Below, piece by piece: positions 29,828-38,426 of a DNA stretch of 53,518 nt. This DNA is from Bacillus massiliglaciei (lineage in GTDB: Bacteria; Bacillota; Bacilli; Bacillales; DSM-1321), in NCBI RefSeq assembly GCF_900098925.1, contig NZ_LT622344.1, positions 16,304-69,821 on the forward strand, written 5' to 3'. How positions within the stretch are numbered: the stretch's first letter is position 1; every line of letters starts with the position of its first letter. A model generated the notes under the pieces. That model worked only from the letters and a program-made list of their open reading frames with translations, had not been told where the DNA came from and searched no databases. The position numbers and the translations under genes are program-made.

Positions 29828-31447
29828 ATGGTCGAAAGGCCTAAAAAAGGGAATGGGGAGTTTTTAAAGGGAGTCCTCGTTCTGAGCATGGCAGCGATCA
29901 TTGTCAAAATATTAAGCGCGGTGTACCGCATCCCTTTTCAAAATATTGCCGGAGATATCGGATTTTATATCTATCAGCAGGTCTATCCCTTTTATGGGGT
30001 GGCATTGATTCTTTCGACAGCGGGGTTCCCGCTTATTATTTCGAAGCTTGTTGCCGAGAAAAAGGAAGCCGGCAATGAGAGAGAACTAAAGGAAGTCCTC
30101 GCTGCTTCGGCTCTGACACTGGGATTTATCGGGCTGTTCCTGTTTTTTGGCCTATTCTTCAGTGCAGACTGGATAGCTGAAAAAATGAAAGATCCCGGTC
30201 TTGCCGGATTGTTGAGAATCATCGCGTTTTCCTATTTGATCATGCCGCTGACTTCTGTATGGAGAGGATATTTTCACGGGAAAAATGATATGGTGCCCAG
30301 TGCGGCCTCCCAGCTGGCTGAACAGTTTATCCGGGTGGCGACCATTTTATTACTGACTTTTTATCTCCTGAATACAGGACATTCTTTGTATGGCGCAGGG
30401 AAAGGGGCGGTTTTTGGCTCGCTCACCGGCGGATTCGCAGGGGCCCTCATGCTGCTGGTCTTTTGGTTTGTCCGGAAGGAGAACCTGCATCAGGAGCTGA
30501 CCGGACTCCGGATGCGAAACATGGCGAAGGCGGCGAAAACGGTCTTATTTCAAGGCCTTGTCTTTTGTATAACGAGCCTGTTCCTTGTCCTTCTTCAGTT
30601 TGTGGATTCCTGGAATGTATTTTCTCTGCTGATGCAGGGAGGGATGGGCGATACAGATGCAAAGGCATGGAAAGGAGTCTATGACCGCGGCCAGCCGCTT
30701 TTGCAGCTAGGAACCACGATTGCGGGTTCCTTGGCACTTTCTCTCGTGCCATTTATTACAGGTTATATCAAAGTGAAAAATAAAAAAGCCCTGTACAAAA
30801 AGACGGAGTTGGCAGTTCGGGTAAGCCTAATGATCGGAACGGCGGCCGCAGCGGGACTGATCTTTCTGATCAGGCCTGTGAACCGGATGCTTTTTACGGA
30901 TGAAAAGGGGTCTGTCGCTTTGGCCGTTTTTTCCATGGCTATCGTTTTTGCTTCCCTGATTATGGTGTTGGCCGCTGTTGTTCAGAGCCTTGGGCATCCT
31001 GTTTGGACAATATCTATTATCATGATCGGTATTTGGGTGAAGTGGATGCTGAATGAACATTTCGTTCCGCTGTTCGGCATCACTGGGGCAAGTCTGTCGA
31101 CGGTACTGGCGCTGCTGGTTATCTGCGTTTTATTTTATACTGTGCTGCACAGGGAGATCGGGGAGCCTTTGATTCGTTGGAAGAGCCTGTCTGTCATACT
31201 AGCCGGCAATCTGTTAATGGGGCTTTCTCTGTGTGTCTGGAATGGTTTGAATTTATTCTTTTTTGAGACAGAGAGCCGTCTGGCAGCAAGCTTTCAGGCG
31301 CTGTTCGGTGTCGCTATTGGCGCTGGGGCATATCTCCTTTTTGTTTTAAAGGCAGGGTTATTCAATAAAGAAGAGCTGGGCGCTGTTCCCTATGCGCATA
31401 AATTAGTACTCTTCATGGATAGGAGCAATAGAAAATATGGCAAATAA
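29828..31447 (+). CDS. yabM: Polysaccharide/lipid exporter of the MATE/MOP superfamily (YabM, SpoVB/MurJ-like)
   Basis: 539-residue polytopic membrane protein with about 14 hydrophobic segments, starting with the family N-terminus FLKGVLVLSMAAIIVKILSA and YRIPFQNIAGDIGFYIYQ. It belongs to the MOP flippase group that includes SpoVB and MurJ; B. subtilis YabM is of unsettled function. Whether it moves lipid II or another lipid-linked sugar cannot be read here. ATG 29828 follows AGAGGGG and an extended -10. Its end overlaps mazG by 11 bp, so the two are coupled. Confidence 0.88.
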   Translation: MVERPKKGNGEFLKGVLVLSMAAIIVKILSAVYRIPFQNIAGDIGFYIYQQVYPFYGVALILSTAGFPLIISKLVAEKKEAGNERELKEVLAASALTLGFIGLFLFFGLFFSADWIAEKMKDPGLAGLLRIIAFSYLIMPLTSVWRGYFHGKNDMVPSAASQLAEQFIRVATILLLTFYLLNTGHSLYGAGKGAVFGSLTGGFAGALMLLVFWFVRKENLHQELTGLRMRNMAKAAKTVLFQGLVFCITSLFLVLLQFVDSWNVFSLLMQGGMGDTDAKAWKGVYDRGQPLLQLGTTIAGSLALSLVPFITGYIKVKNKKALYKKTELAVRVSLMIGTAAAAGLIFLIRPVNRMLFTDEKGSVALAVFSMAIVFASLIMVLAAVVQSLGHPVWTISIIMIGIWVKWMLNEHFVPLFGITGASLSTVLALLVICVLFYTVLHREIGEPLIRWKSLSVILAGNLLMGLSLCVWNGLNLFFFETESRLAASFQALFGVAIGAGAYLLFVLKAGLFNKEELGAVPYAHKLVLFMDRSNRKYGK

Positions 31448-32909
31448 CATTACTATTATTGGTCTTGGGGCGGGAGATCTGGACCAGCTTCCATTTGGGA
31501 TCTATCGTAAATTGAAGCAGGTATCTTCCTGTTACGTCAGGACGATGGATCATCCCGTCATCGGGGAATTAGCGGGAGAAGGCATCGAATTTACCAGTTT
31601 TGATGCTGTTTACGAAAAACATGATCAATTTGATGCCGTATATGAGGAAATATCCAATGTTCTGTTGGAAAAGGCTCAGGCAGAATCGATCCTATATGCA
31701 GTGCCCGGACATCCGATGGTAGCAGAAAAGACCGTTCAGCTGCTGTTAGAAAAAGCACCTGCACAAAACATAGAGATTCACCTTGAGGGAGGGCAGAGTT
31801 TCCTGGATGCCTTATTCCAGGCTGTCCGGATTGATCCAATTGACGGGTTCCAGCTATTGGACGGTACGGCTTTGAACCTGGAGGATATACAGATCAGGCA
31901 GCATGTATTTATCGGCCAGGTGTATGATTCAATGGTTGCTTCCGATGTGAAGCTGACCTTGATGGAGAAGCTGCCGGATGATTATGCAGTATATATTGTA
32001 ACCGCTGCAGGCAGCAGGGAAGAGACGGTAAAGAAAGTTCCGCTTTATGAGCTGGACAGACAGATGGAATTGAGCAATCTGACCAGTGTTTATGTACCGC
32101 CTGTCTTGGAAGACGAACTATTGTATAAGGAGTTTTCCAAACTGCGGGAAATTATCCGCGTGCTTCGGGGGCCGGATGGCTGTCCGTGGGATAAAAAACA
32201 GACGCATGAGAGTCTGAAAAAGTATGTCATTGAAGAAGCCTATGAATTAATTGATGCAATAGACCGGCAGGATGAAGATGAAATGACAGCAGAATTAGGG
32301 GACGTGCTGCTCCAGGTTATGCTTCATGCGCAAATCGGCGAGGATGAAGGGATGTTTTCGATTGATGATGTTATCGAATCGATCTCAGCTAAAATGGTCC
32401 GGCGTCATCCTCATGTGTTCGGAAACGCACAGGTAGAAGGAGAAGAAGAAGTTCTCGTCAATTGGCAGAAAATCAAGGAAGAGGAAAGGGGCGGCTGTGA
32501 TGAAAAAAGCTCGCTGCTTGACGGTGTAGAAGCCTCATTTCCTCAATTAATGCGCGCTGAAGAATATCAAAAACGGGCAGCTAAAGCAGGTTTTGACTGG
32601 GAAGAAGTTTCCGAGGCGTGGATTAAGGTTAAAGAAGAAATACAAGAAGTCGAAGAGGAAATGAAGCACCCAGATTTTGATCTGGAACGGATGAAATCGG
32701 AGCTTGGCGATCTGTTTATTGCAGTTGTTAATATTGCCAGATTCTACGGCATTCCTCCGGAAGAAGCGGTATACGGGGCAAACGAAAAGTTCTATCGCCG
32801 GTTTACATACATTGAGGATTGCGTAAAAAAGGAGAATAAGAAGTTTTCCGATTATTCCCTGGAAGAGCTTGACCGCTTTTGGAATGAAGCAAAAGAAAAA
32901 GGATTGTAA
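31437..32909 (+). CDS. mazG: Tetrapyrrole methylase-MazG NTP pyrophosphohydrolase fusion (YabN)
   Basis: 490 residues in two parts. Residues 1 to about 225 have a tetrapyrrole (corrin/porphyrin) methylase fold (ITIIGLGAGDLDQLPFGIY, YAVPGHPMVAE). From about 230 the MazG domain follows: LRGPDGCPWDKKQTHESLKKYVIEEAYEL, then ELGDVLLQVMLHAQI and a second EELxD-type helix pair, the metal-binding EExxE...ExxD pattern. MazG hydrolyses NTPs/dNTPs, probably as house-cleaning. The fusion is the normal Bacillus form. It overlaps yabM at its start and lies 14 bp before rqcP. Confidence 0.92.
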   Translation: MANNITIIGLGAGDLDQLPFGIYRKLKQVSSCYVRTMDHPVIGELAGEGIEFTSFDAVYEKHDQFDAVYEEISNVLLEKAQAESILYAVPGHPMVAEKTVQLLLEKAPAQNIEIHLEGGQSFLDALFQAVRIDPIDGFQLLDGTALNLEDIQIRQHVFIGQVYDSMVASDVKLTLMEKLPDDYAVYIVTAAGSREETVKKVPLYELDRQMELSNLTSVYVPPVLEDELLYKEFSKLREIIRVLRGPDGCPWDKKQTHESLKKYVIEEAYELIDAIDRQDEDEMTAELGDVLLQVMLHAQIGEDEGMFSIDDVIESISAKMVRRHPHVFGNAQVEGEEEVLVNWQKIKEEERGGCDEKSSLLDGVEASFPQLMRAEEYQKRAAKAGFDWEEVSEAWIKVKEEIQEVEEEMKHPDFDLERMKSELGDLFIAVVNIARFYGIPPEEAVYGANEKFYRRFTYIEDCVKKENKKFSDYSLEELDRFWNEAKEKGL

Positions 32910-32923
32910 GAGGGGGATGCATG

Positions 32924-33193
32924 ATGTCAATGAGATTGGATAAATTTCTGAAGGTTTCCAGATTGATTAAACGCCGGACCTTGGCGAAAGAGGTTGCCGA
33001 TAAAGGAAGGATCACGATAAACGGCCTTCAGGCAAAAGCAAGCTCTAATGTAAAGGAAGGGGACGAACTTGCTGTCCAATTCGGCCAGAAGATCGTCACA
33101 GTCCGAATTGATAAAATCCAAGAGACGACAAAGAAGGATGCGGCTGCAGAAATGTATACGATTCTGAAGGAAGAGAAGGTCTCTGATCAATAA
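32924..33193 (+). CDS. rqcP: Ribosome quality-control factor RqcP (YabO), S4-domain protein
   Basis: 89 residues, Hsp15-like S4 domain: MRLDKFLKVSRLIKRRTLAKEVADKGRITING, then GDELAVQFGQKIVTV. RqcP works with RqcH on obstructed 50S subunits and helps add C-terminal alanine tails to stalled peptides. Three in-frame ATGs lie close together (32921, 32924, 32930); 32924 has the best distance from GGGGG (32912-32916). The gene probably belongs to the yabM-mazG-rqcP operon. Confidence 0.93.
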   Translation: MSMRLDKFLKVSRLIKRRTLAKEVADKGRITINGLQAKASSNVKEGDELAVQFGQKIVTVRIDKIQETTKKDAAAEMYTILKEEKVSDQ

Positions 33194-33215
33194 GAACGAG
33201 GCGGGGCTTGTTCTA

Positions 33216-33239
33216 ATATCCTGAACATGGACATACACT
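33216..33239 (+). promoter_or_regulatory. Sigma-E-like promoter of yabP-yabQ
   Basis: CATACACT (33232-33239) is a perfect sigma-E -10 (CATACANT). The -35 is poor: ATA lies at 13-bp spacing instead of 16. yabP and yabQ are mother-cell genes in B. subtilis. Confidence 0.4.
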
Positions 33240-33272
33240 GATATCAAAATAGTGTTATTGTGAGGGATGAAA

Positions 33273-33581
33273 ATGAGCCAATATGTTGACCCGAATTCAG
33301 CTTATAATAAAGGCCCCAGTCAGGAACACGATGTAACCATGAGAGGGCGCCGGCTTTTGGATATCAGCGGCGTCAAGCATGTAGAAAGTTTTGATAATGA
33401 GGAATTCCTTCTAGAAACCGTGATGGGCTTCCTTTCGATCCGAGGACAAAATCTGCAGATGAAGAATTTGGATGTCGATAAGGGCATTGTCTCCATCAAG
33501 GGTAAGATTTTTGATCTTGTCTATTTGGATCAGCAATCAGGGGAGAAAGCTAAAGGATTCTTTGGCAAGCTGTTTAAATGA
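33273..33581 (+). CDS. yabP: Sporulation protein YabP
   Basis: 102 residues. YabP is needed for spore formation at the cortex/coat stage in B. subtilis; its mechanism is unknown. Conserved body: GRRLLDISGVKHVESFDNEEF, then LLETVMGFLSIRGQNLQMKN and LDVDKGIVSIKGKIFDL. ATG 33273 has GAGGG 6 bp upstream; ATG 33267, also in frame, lies directly on it. The stop overlaps the yabQ start as ATGA, a tightly coupled pair. Confidence 0.93.
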   Translation: MSQYVDPNSAYNKGPSQEHDVTMRGRRLLDISGVKHVESFDNEEFLLETVMGFLSIRGQNLQMKNLDVDKGIVSIKGKIFDLVYLDQQSGEKAKGFFGKLFK

Positions 33582-34210
33582 CACTGACAGTCCAATTTTA
33601 TACGCTGATATCGATGATCGGGATGGGCAGCTGCTTCGGTGCTGCCCTCGATACGTATAATCGTTTTCTGATGCGTTCGAAGCGGCGGCGCTGGATTGTT
33701 TTCATCCATGATTTCCTATTTTGGGTTTTGCAGGGCCTTGTCATTTTTTATGTGTTATTCCTCGTTAATGAAGGGGAGTTCAGGTTGTATTTATTTTTAG
33801 CCCTCTTCTGCGGTTTCGCGGCCTACCAGGCTCTTTTTAAAGGCCTGTATCTGAAGATTTTAGAATGGCTGATTTCATTTGTTGTCCATTTGTTGCAATT
33901 TATTAGCAAATCCATTAAGATTCTTGTTTTTCACCCGATAAAATGGATAGCGATCAGTTTGTTTTCTATTTCCTTTGGCTTGCTGAAGGGTCTGTACCTG
34001 ATCATTAAATGGTGTGCGAAACTGATTTTCTCGATTTTGCGTATCCTATGGAAACCGTTTGGGTGGCTGTTTATCAATATATGGAAAAAAACACCGGAAC
34101 CTATTACTAAATATGTCGAGAAGTTTTATAATAAAATCAAAGGTATTATCCAACGAGTCCAGAAAAGTATTAAGAGTCTGTTGCTGAAATGGAGAAAGAA
34201 AAAGGAGTAA
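33578..34210 (+). CDS. yabQ: Sporulation membrane protein YabQ
   Basis: 210 residues. The first half has four or so hydrophobic segments (about 5-25, 40-60, 68-85, 95-115); the second half alternates hydrophobic and basic stretches and ends in a strongly basic tail (KKKE). YabQ sits in the forespore membrane and is needed for cortex formation in B. subtilis. N-terminal pattern VQFYTLISMIGMGSCFGAALDTY is typical. It starts inside the yabP stop (ATGA). divIC follows after 12 bp. Confidence 0.92.
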   Translation: MTLTVQFYTLISMIGMGSCFGAALDTYNRFLMRSKRRRWIVFIHDFLFWVLQGLVIFYVLFLVNEGEFRLYLFLALFCGFAAYQALFKGLYLKILEWLISFVVHLLQFISKSIKILVFHPIKWIAISLFSISFGLLKGLYLIIKWCAKLIFSILRILWKPFGWLFINIWKKTPEPITKYVEKFYNKIKGIIQRVQKSIKSLLLKWRKKKE

Positions 34211-34222
34211 GGGGTGATAATT

Positions 34223-34612
34223 ATGGGAAGCCTGCGGAAAAAGAATGTTGCAAAAATGGAAAATCCTTTTGTAGAACAGCAAGAAGCCAAAGCAGAACGT
34301 TATGATAAGAAGAAGCGTGCTTTAGTACGCCGGCTGACTTTGTATGCAGCCTGCGCCCTCCTTTTTGCTATCTTGTCAGTCTCTACAATTCTGGCGCAGC
34401 ATTCAGCCCTAGAGGCGAAACAAAAGGAAAAGGCCAAGATGGAAACAAAGCTTTCGGAGCTGCAAAAGAAAGAGACGCTCTTGCGGGAAGAAATCGTTAT
34501 GCTGAACGATGATGACTATATTGCGAAGCTGGCGCGGAGAGATTATTTTCTGTCCGAAGACGGGGAGATCATCTTTAATCTTCCTAAAAGTGATAAAGAA
34601 GGCAGTGACTAA
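34223..34612 (+). CDS. divIC: Cell-division protein DivIC (FtsB-like)
   Basis: 129 residues, bitopic membrane protein of the divisome that pairs with FtsL and DivIB. Cytoplasmic basic N-terminus (KKKRALVRR), one membrane span (about 40-60, LTLYAACALLFAILSVS), then an extracellular coiled coil (EAKQKEKAKMETKLSELQKKE). Ends with the conserved DDYIAKLARRDYFLSEDGEIIF. ATG 34223 is preferred over GTG 34214, which lies in the Shine-Dalgarno AAGGGGTGA. Confidence 0.94.
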   Translation: MGSLRKKNVAKMENPFVEQQEAKAERYDKKKRALVRRLTLYAACALLFAILSVSTILAQHSALEAKQKEKAKMETKLSELQKKETLLREEIVMLNDDDYIAKLARRDYFLSEDGEIIFNLPKSDKEGSD

Positions 34613-34614
34613 TA

Positions 34615-34644
34615 TTGACACTGTTTTTTTACTTTCGTTATAAT
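34615..34644 (+). promoter_or_regulatory. Sigma-A promoter of yabR
   Basis: TTGACA (34615-34620), 18-bp spacer, TATAAT (34639-34644). Confidence 0.85.
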
Positions 34645-34691
34645 ATAGAGTGAAGTGATTTTTAACATTTCTAAGGAGGAACATTTTTTTT

Positions 34692-35141
34692 ATGTCAATC
34701 GAAGTAGGCAGCAAGTTACAGGGTAAAGTAACAGGCATTACTAATTTTGGTGCGTTTGTAGAATTGCCGGAAGGATCGACTGGTCTTGTTCATATTAGTG
34801 AGGTAGCCGACAACTATGTCAAAGATATCAACGATCACCTGAAGGTCGGAGATTCCGTTGAAGTAAAGGTCATCAATGTAGAGAAAGATGGCAAGATCGG
34901 CTTATCCATTAAGAAAGCGAAAGACCGTCCTGAAGGACAATCATCCTATTCTCAGCGCCCGCGCCAAGGAAGAGGAAACGATAACCGTTCCAAAGACTTC
35001 CGTTCAAAAGATTCTTTCAAACCCAAAGAGAATTTTGAACAAAAAATGGCTCGTTTCTTGAAAGATAGTGAAGACCGCTTAACTTCCCTCAAACGCAATA
35101 CCGAAACAAAACGGGGAGGCAGAGGAGGAAGACGCGGATAA
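34692..35141 (+). CDS. yabR: S1-domain RNA-binding protein YabR
   Basis: 149 residues. One S1 domain (about 5-75: GSKLQGKVTGITNFGAFVELPEGSTGLVHISEVA, GDSVEVKVINVEKDGKIGLSIKKA), then a long basic, disordered tail rich in R, K, S and G ending RGGRGGRRG. The general-stress protein Gsp13/YugI and polynucleotide phosphorylase carry related domains; the function of YabR is not established. AAGGAGGAAC before ATG 34692. Own promoter and terminator. Confidence 0.92.
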   Translation: MSIEVGSKLQGKVTGITNFGAFVELPEGSTGLVHISEVADNYVKDINDHLKVGDSVEVKVINVEKDGKIGLSIKKAKDRPEGQSSYSQRPRQGRGNDNRSKDFRSKDSFKPKENFEQKMARFLKDSEDRLTSLKRNTETKRGGRGGRRG

Positions 35142-35204
35142 CTGCTGCTGAAAGACTCTTTTCTAGCAATATATTCTGTGAAATCATTCATAATGATATA
35201 GATA

Positions 35205-35230
35205 GGCAGGCTGTATAAGCCTGTCTTTTT
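35205..35230 (+). terminator. Terminator of yabR
   Basis: GGCAGGCT and AGCCTGTC pair (one G-T), then TTTTTG. Confidence 0.85.
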
Positions 35231-35300
35231 GTATGAGGTTTTTGACAAAAGAGCGTTGGAATGAAAGACGATTCCAAGTCCCAGCGGCCTTTGCCCAAAT

Positions 35301-35356
35301 TTCAAAAAGAAAAATCCCCTCCTGAAGTATAAAACTTCCAGAGGGGATTCTTTTTT
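35301..35356 (-). terminator. Terminator of the tRNA pair
   Basis: Arms 35313-35328 (AATCCCCTCCTGAAGT) and 35334-35349 (ACTTCCAGAGGGGATT) pair with one mismatch. T tracts occur on both strands, but the minus-strand tRNAs are the obvious users. Confidence 0.85.
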
Positions 35357-35384
35357 CGGTGTAAGCAACCTTACACATGTATAA

Positions 35385-35456
35385 TGACCCATACGGGATT
35401 CGAACCCGTGTTACCGCCGTGAAAGGGCGGTGTCTTAACCGCTTGACCAATGGGCC
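35385..35456 (-). tRNA. tRNA-Glu (anticodon TTC)
   Basis: 72 nt on the minus strand, starting GGCCCATTGGTCAAGCGG. The anticodon arm reads CCGCC-CTTTCAC-GGCGG with anticodon TTC; the T arm is ACGGGTTCGAATCCCGT. Acceptor ends pair (GGCCCAT / ATGGGTC). No CCA is encoded: the next bases are TTAT. Confidence 0.97.
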
Positions 35457-35463
35457 GTAAAAA

Positions 35464-35540
35464 TGGTAGCGGCGGAGGGGATCGAACCCCCGACCTCACG
35501 GGTATGAACCGTACGCTCTAGCCAGCTGAGCTACACCGCC
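35464..35540 (-). tRNA. tRNA-Met (anticodon CAT)
   Basis: 77 nt including an encoded CCA, minus strand, starting GGCGGTGTAGCTCAGC. Anticodon stem-loop ACGG-TTCATAC-CCGT carries CAT; the T arm is GGGGGTTCGATCCCCTC. It does not show the three G-C pairs of an initiator anticodon stem, so elongator Met is likely. Its order relative to tRNA-Glu matches the trnSL pair of B. subtilis. Confidence 0.95.
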
Positions 35541-35567
35541 ATAATTACTATTTCAAGCACAAGATAT

Positions 35568-35596
35568 ATCATACCCAGCGGGCGATTTTTTGTCAA
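35568..35596 (-). promoter_or_regulatory. Sigma-A promoter of the tRNA-Met/tRNA-Glu pair
   Basis: Minus strand: TTGACA (35596-35591), 17-bp spacer, TATGAT (35573-35568). Confidence 0.85.
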
Positions 35597-35766
35597 TACA
35601 AATATCGGGAAATGTCGTTTCTTTTTTATTTTACATCTATTCACTTTATTTATTGCGAAAAAAAGCTAAAAAACCAGTGATTTTCTCTTTAAAGACAGCA
35701 CATACGTTTCATTTTTGATTTTTGAGAACAGGATTCTGTATGTGTATGAATATTTACAAGGAATTC

Positions 35767-35831
35767 CGTCGAACTTTTCTTTTTGTTTTTATAAAATTCT
35801 GACAAATTATTGATTAAAGCTTGTCTATAAT
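35767..35831 (+). promoter_or_regulatory. Spo0A-activated sigma-A promoter of spoIIE
   Basis: CTGACA (35799-35804) and TATAAT (35826-35831) are 21 bp apart, the wide spacing known for B. subtilis spoIIE. A near-match to the 0A box (TGTCGAA) is CGTCGAA at 35767-35773. Confidence 0.7.
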
Positions 35832-35864
35832 AAAACTCATCAATATTGGATGGGGAGTGTTGAA

Positions 35865-38339
35865 ATGGGAAAGATGGAAGGAAATCTATATGATCCGATT
35901 GCTGAAGTCCAATTGAGGGAAGCGAAAACTGAAGCCCTTGACTGGTTTAACCTATTACAGATGAAAGCAGAGACTCTTTTCTTGAAAAAAGGCCTGGCTT
36001 TGGCGCTTATTGGCTTTTTACTAGGAAGAGCCTTGATTCTTTCCCAGCTGTCTCCGTTTGCTTTGCCGTTTTTCGCCGCTGTATTCCTGATGAAACGCGA
36101 CCGGGCACCGCTTGCTTTGCTTGGAGTGGTTGCAGGGAGCTTTACCATTCATTATTCGAATAGCATTACCGTTTTTGCCACTGCGTTTTTGTTCCTGTTA
36201 TTTCATAAGATTAAAAGGCCGAGTCCGGAAGCTCAATTTAAAGTGATGGCCGTCTATGTATTTGCCTCCATGTTCTTGGTAAATCTCGCCGAACAATATA
36301 TGATTTTTCGTTCAATTCAGCTGTATGATCTGATGATGTTCGGGGTTGAATCAGGTTTAGCCATGATTTTAACACTTATATTTATCCAATCCATTCCGAT
36401 TCTGACGGTCAGGAAAAAAACGCAGGTGTTAAGCACTGAAGAAATTGTCAGTATGATTATATTGTTGGCGTCTGTGATGACAGGCACAATTGGATGGGTG
36501 GTCTACGATTTATCCGTTGACCATATCTTTTCCCGTTATCTTGTCCTGCTGTTTGGATTGGCGGGCGGTGCGGCCATTGGCTCCACGGTGGGGGTTGTCA
36601 CCGGGCTGATTTTCAGTTTGGCGAGTATTACAAGCCTCTATCAAATGAGTCTGCTTGCTTTTGCCGGCCTGCTTGGAGGGCTGCTTAAAGAAGGGAAGAA
36701 AGTGGGCGTGGCGGTTGGCCTGCTCATTGCGACTCTTTTAATTGGCCTTTATGGAGAGGGTACATCAAATATCTCCATTACAATATATGAATCACTGGCT
36801 GCGGTTATTCTGTTCTTGCTGACGCCCACCTCTATTATTTTAAAAGTGGCGAAGCATATTCCGGGGACAGCTGAATATTCCGATGAGCAGCAGCAGTATG
36901 CCCGTAAGGTACGGGATATTACAGCACAAAGGGTAGAGCAATTTTCCACAGTCTTTCAGGCCTTATCCAATAGCTTTGCCCAAATGGATGAAAGAGGAAG
37001 GATGGAGGAGGAGGAAAAGGAATTTGACTATTTCCTCAGCAACGTAACAGAAAAGACATGCCAGCTTTGCTTTAAGAAAGAACAATGCTGGGCAAAGAAC
37101 TTTCATACGACCTATGAAGGCATGCAGGATTTGATGGTGGAACTAAGCGATCATAATGGACAGCTCTCCCAAAGCACGGCAAGAGAGTGGGGGAAATATT
37201 GCACCCGTTCTCAACAAGTCGTAAACGCTATGAATCAGGAACTGACTTACTTTGAAGCGAATAAAAAACTGAAAAAGCAAGTGAAAGAAAGCAGGAAATT
37301 AGTAGCCGATCAGTTAAAAGGCGTTTCAGCTGTTATGGATGATTTTGCAAAAGAAATACAGCGGGAACGCCAAAGCCATCACCAGCATGAGGAAATGATC
37401 ATGGAAGCAATCCAGGAGTTCGGTCTCCAAATTGGAAATGTAGAAATTTACAGTCTGGAGCAGGGGAGTGTAGATATCGAGATGACCGTTCCCTATGCGA
37501 GAGGGAGCGGAGAATGTGAAAAATTAATTGCTCCGATGCTCTCAGACATCCTGGGCGAATCGGTTATTGTCCATTCAGAGGAAGGATCTGACTTTCCGGA
37601 CGGACCATGTGAGGTGACTTTCCGGTCGGCAAAGAAATTTGTTGTGGAGACGGGTGTCGCCCACGCGGCAAAAGGAGGAGGGCTTGTTTCAGGAGACAGT
37701 TATACAACGATGGAGATTGGGTGCGGCAAGTACGCCATCGCCATCAGTGACGGCATGGGAAATGGGGAAAGAGCCCATTTTGAAAGCACGGAAACGCTAA
37801 AACTGTTGAAAAAGTTCCTACAATCAGGGATTGAAGAAAAGATCGCCATTAAATCGGTCAATTCCGTTTTGTCGCTCCGAACGACGGATGAAATCTTCTC
37901 TACCCTTGATTTAGTGATGATAGATCTCCAGGATGCAAAGGCCAAGTTTTTAAAAATTTGTTCTATCCCAAGTTTTATAAAGAGAGGAGATAAGATTATT
38001 AAAATCGAATCAAGCAACCTGCCGATGGGCATCATAAATGATTTCGATGTCGATGTTGTATCGGAAGAACTCAGAGCGGGTGATATCTTGATCATGATGA
38101 GTGATGGAATTTTCGATGGCCCGGGCCATGTTGAAAATATAGAATTTTGGTTAAAACGAAAGATTAAGGAGCTGCAGACCGATGATCCGCAGGAGATTTC
38201 AGATCTGATCTTAGAAGAGGCGGTCAGGGCTCGCGGTGCCATTGATGACGATATGACGATCGTAACAGCGAAAATTGATCATAATATGCCGAAATGGGCT
38301 TCGATCCCGGTTAAGCCAAGACAGAGAAAGGCCCAGTAA
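35865..38339 (+). CDS. spoIIE: Stage II sporulation protein E, PP2C phosphatase
   Basis: 824 residues. SpoIIE dephosphorylates SpoIIAA-P in the forespore to release sigma-F and also acts at the polar septum with FtsZ. Residues about 45-325 hold some ten membrane spans; a central regulatory domain has the cysteines of KTCQLCFKKEQCW; the C-terminal PP2C domain shows GGGLVSGDSY, AISDGMGNGERAHFES and DGIFDGPGH, with DDDMTIV near the end. ATG 35865 has GGGGAG 7 bp upstream; ATG 35850 has none. yabS and yabT follow. Confidence 0.96.
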   Translation: MGKMEGNLYDPIAEVQLREAKTEALDWFNLLQMKAETLFLKKGLALALIGFLLGRALILSQLSPFALPFFAAVFLMKRDRAPLALLGVVAGSFTIHYSNSITVFATAFLFLLFHKIKRPSPEAQFKVMAVYVFASMFLVNLAEQYMIFRSIQLYDLMMFGVESGLAMILTLIFIQSIPILTVRKKTQVLSTEEIVSMIILLASVMTGTIGWVVYDLSVDHIFSRYLVLLFGLAGGAAIGSTVGVVTGLIFSLASITSLYQMSLLAFAGLLGGLLKEGKKVGVAVGLLIATLLIGLYGEGTSNISITIYESLAAVILFLLTPTSIILKVAKHIPGTAEYSDEQQQYARKVRDITAQRVEQFSTVFQALSNSFAQMDERGRMEEEEKEFDYFLSNVTEKTCQLCFKKEQCWAKNFHTTYEGMQDLMVELSDHNGQLSQSTAREWGKYCTRSQQVVNAMNQELTYFEANKKLKKQVKESRKLVADQLKGVSAVMDDFAKEIQRERQSHHQHEEMIMEAIQEFGLQIGNVEIYSLEQGSVDIEMTVPYARGSGECEKLIAPMLSDILGESVIVHSEEGSDFPDGPCEVTFRSAKKFVVETGVAHAAKGGGLVSGDSYTTMEIGCGKYAIAISDGMGNGERAHFESTETLKLLKKFLQSGIEEKIAIKSVNSVLSLRTTDEIFSTLDLVMIDLQDAKAKFLKICSIPSFIKRGDKIIKIESSNLPMGIINDFDVDVVSEELRAGDILIMMSDGIFDGPGHVENIEFWLKRKIKELQTDDPQEISDLILEEAVRARGAIDDDMTIVTAKIDHNMPKWASIPVKPRQRKAQ

Positions 38340-38374
38340 ACGGAGAGGAGAGAAGACAAAGGAACGTATAAAAT

Positions 38375-38415
38375 CCTTCCTTTCAGTCAACGATGGTAAC
38401 AGATTGAAAGGAAGG
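38375..38415 (+). promoter_or_regulatory. Hairpin covering the yabS Shine-Dalgarno
   Basis: CCTTCCTTTCA (38375-38385) and TGAAAGGAAGG (38405-38415) are perfect 11-bp arms around a 19-nt loop. The 3' arm contains most of the yabS ribosome binding site. Confidence 0.6.
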
Positions 38416-38426
38416 GAGACATCTAA

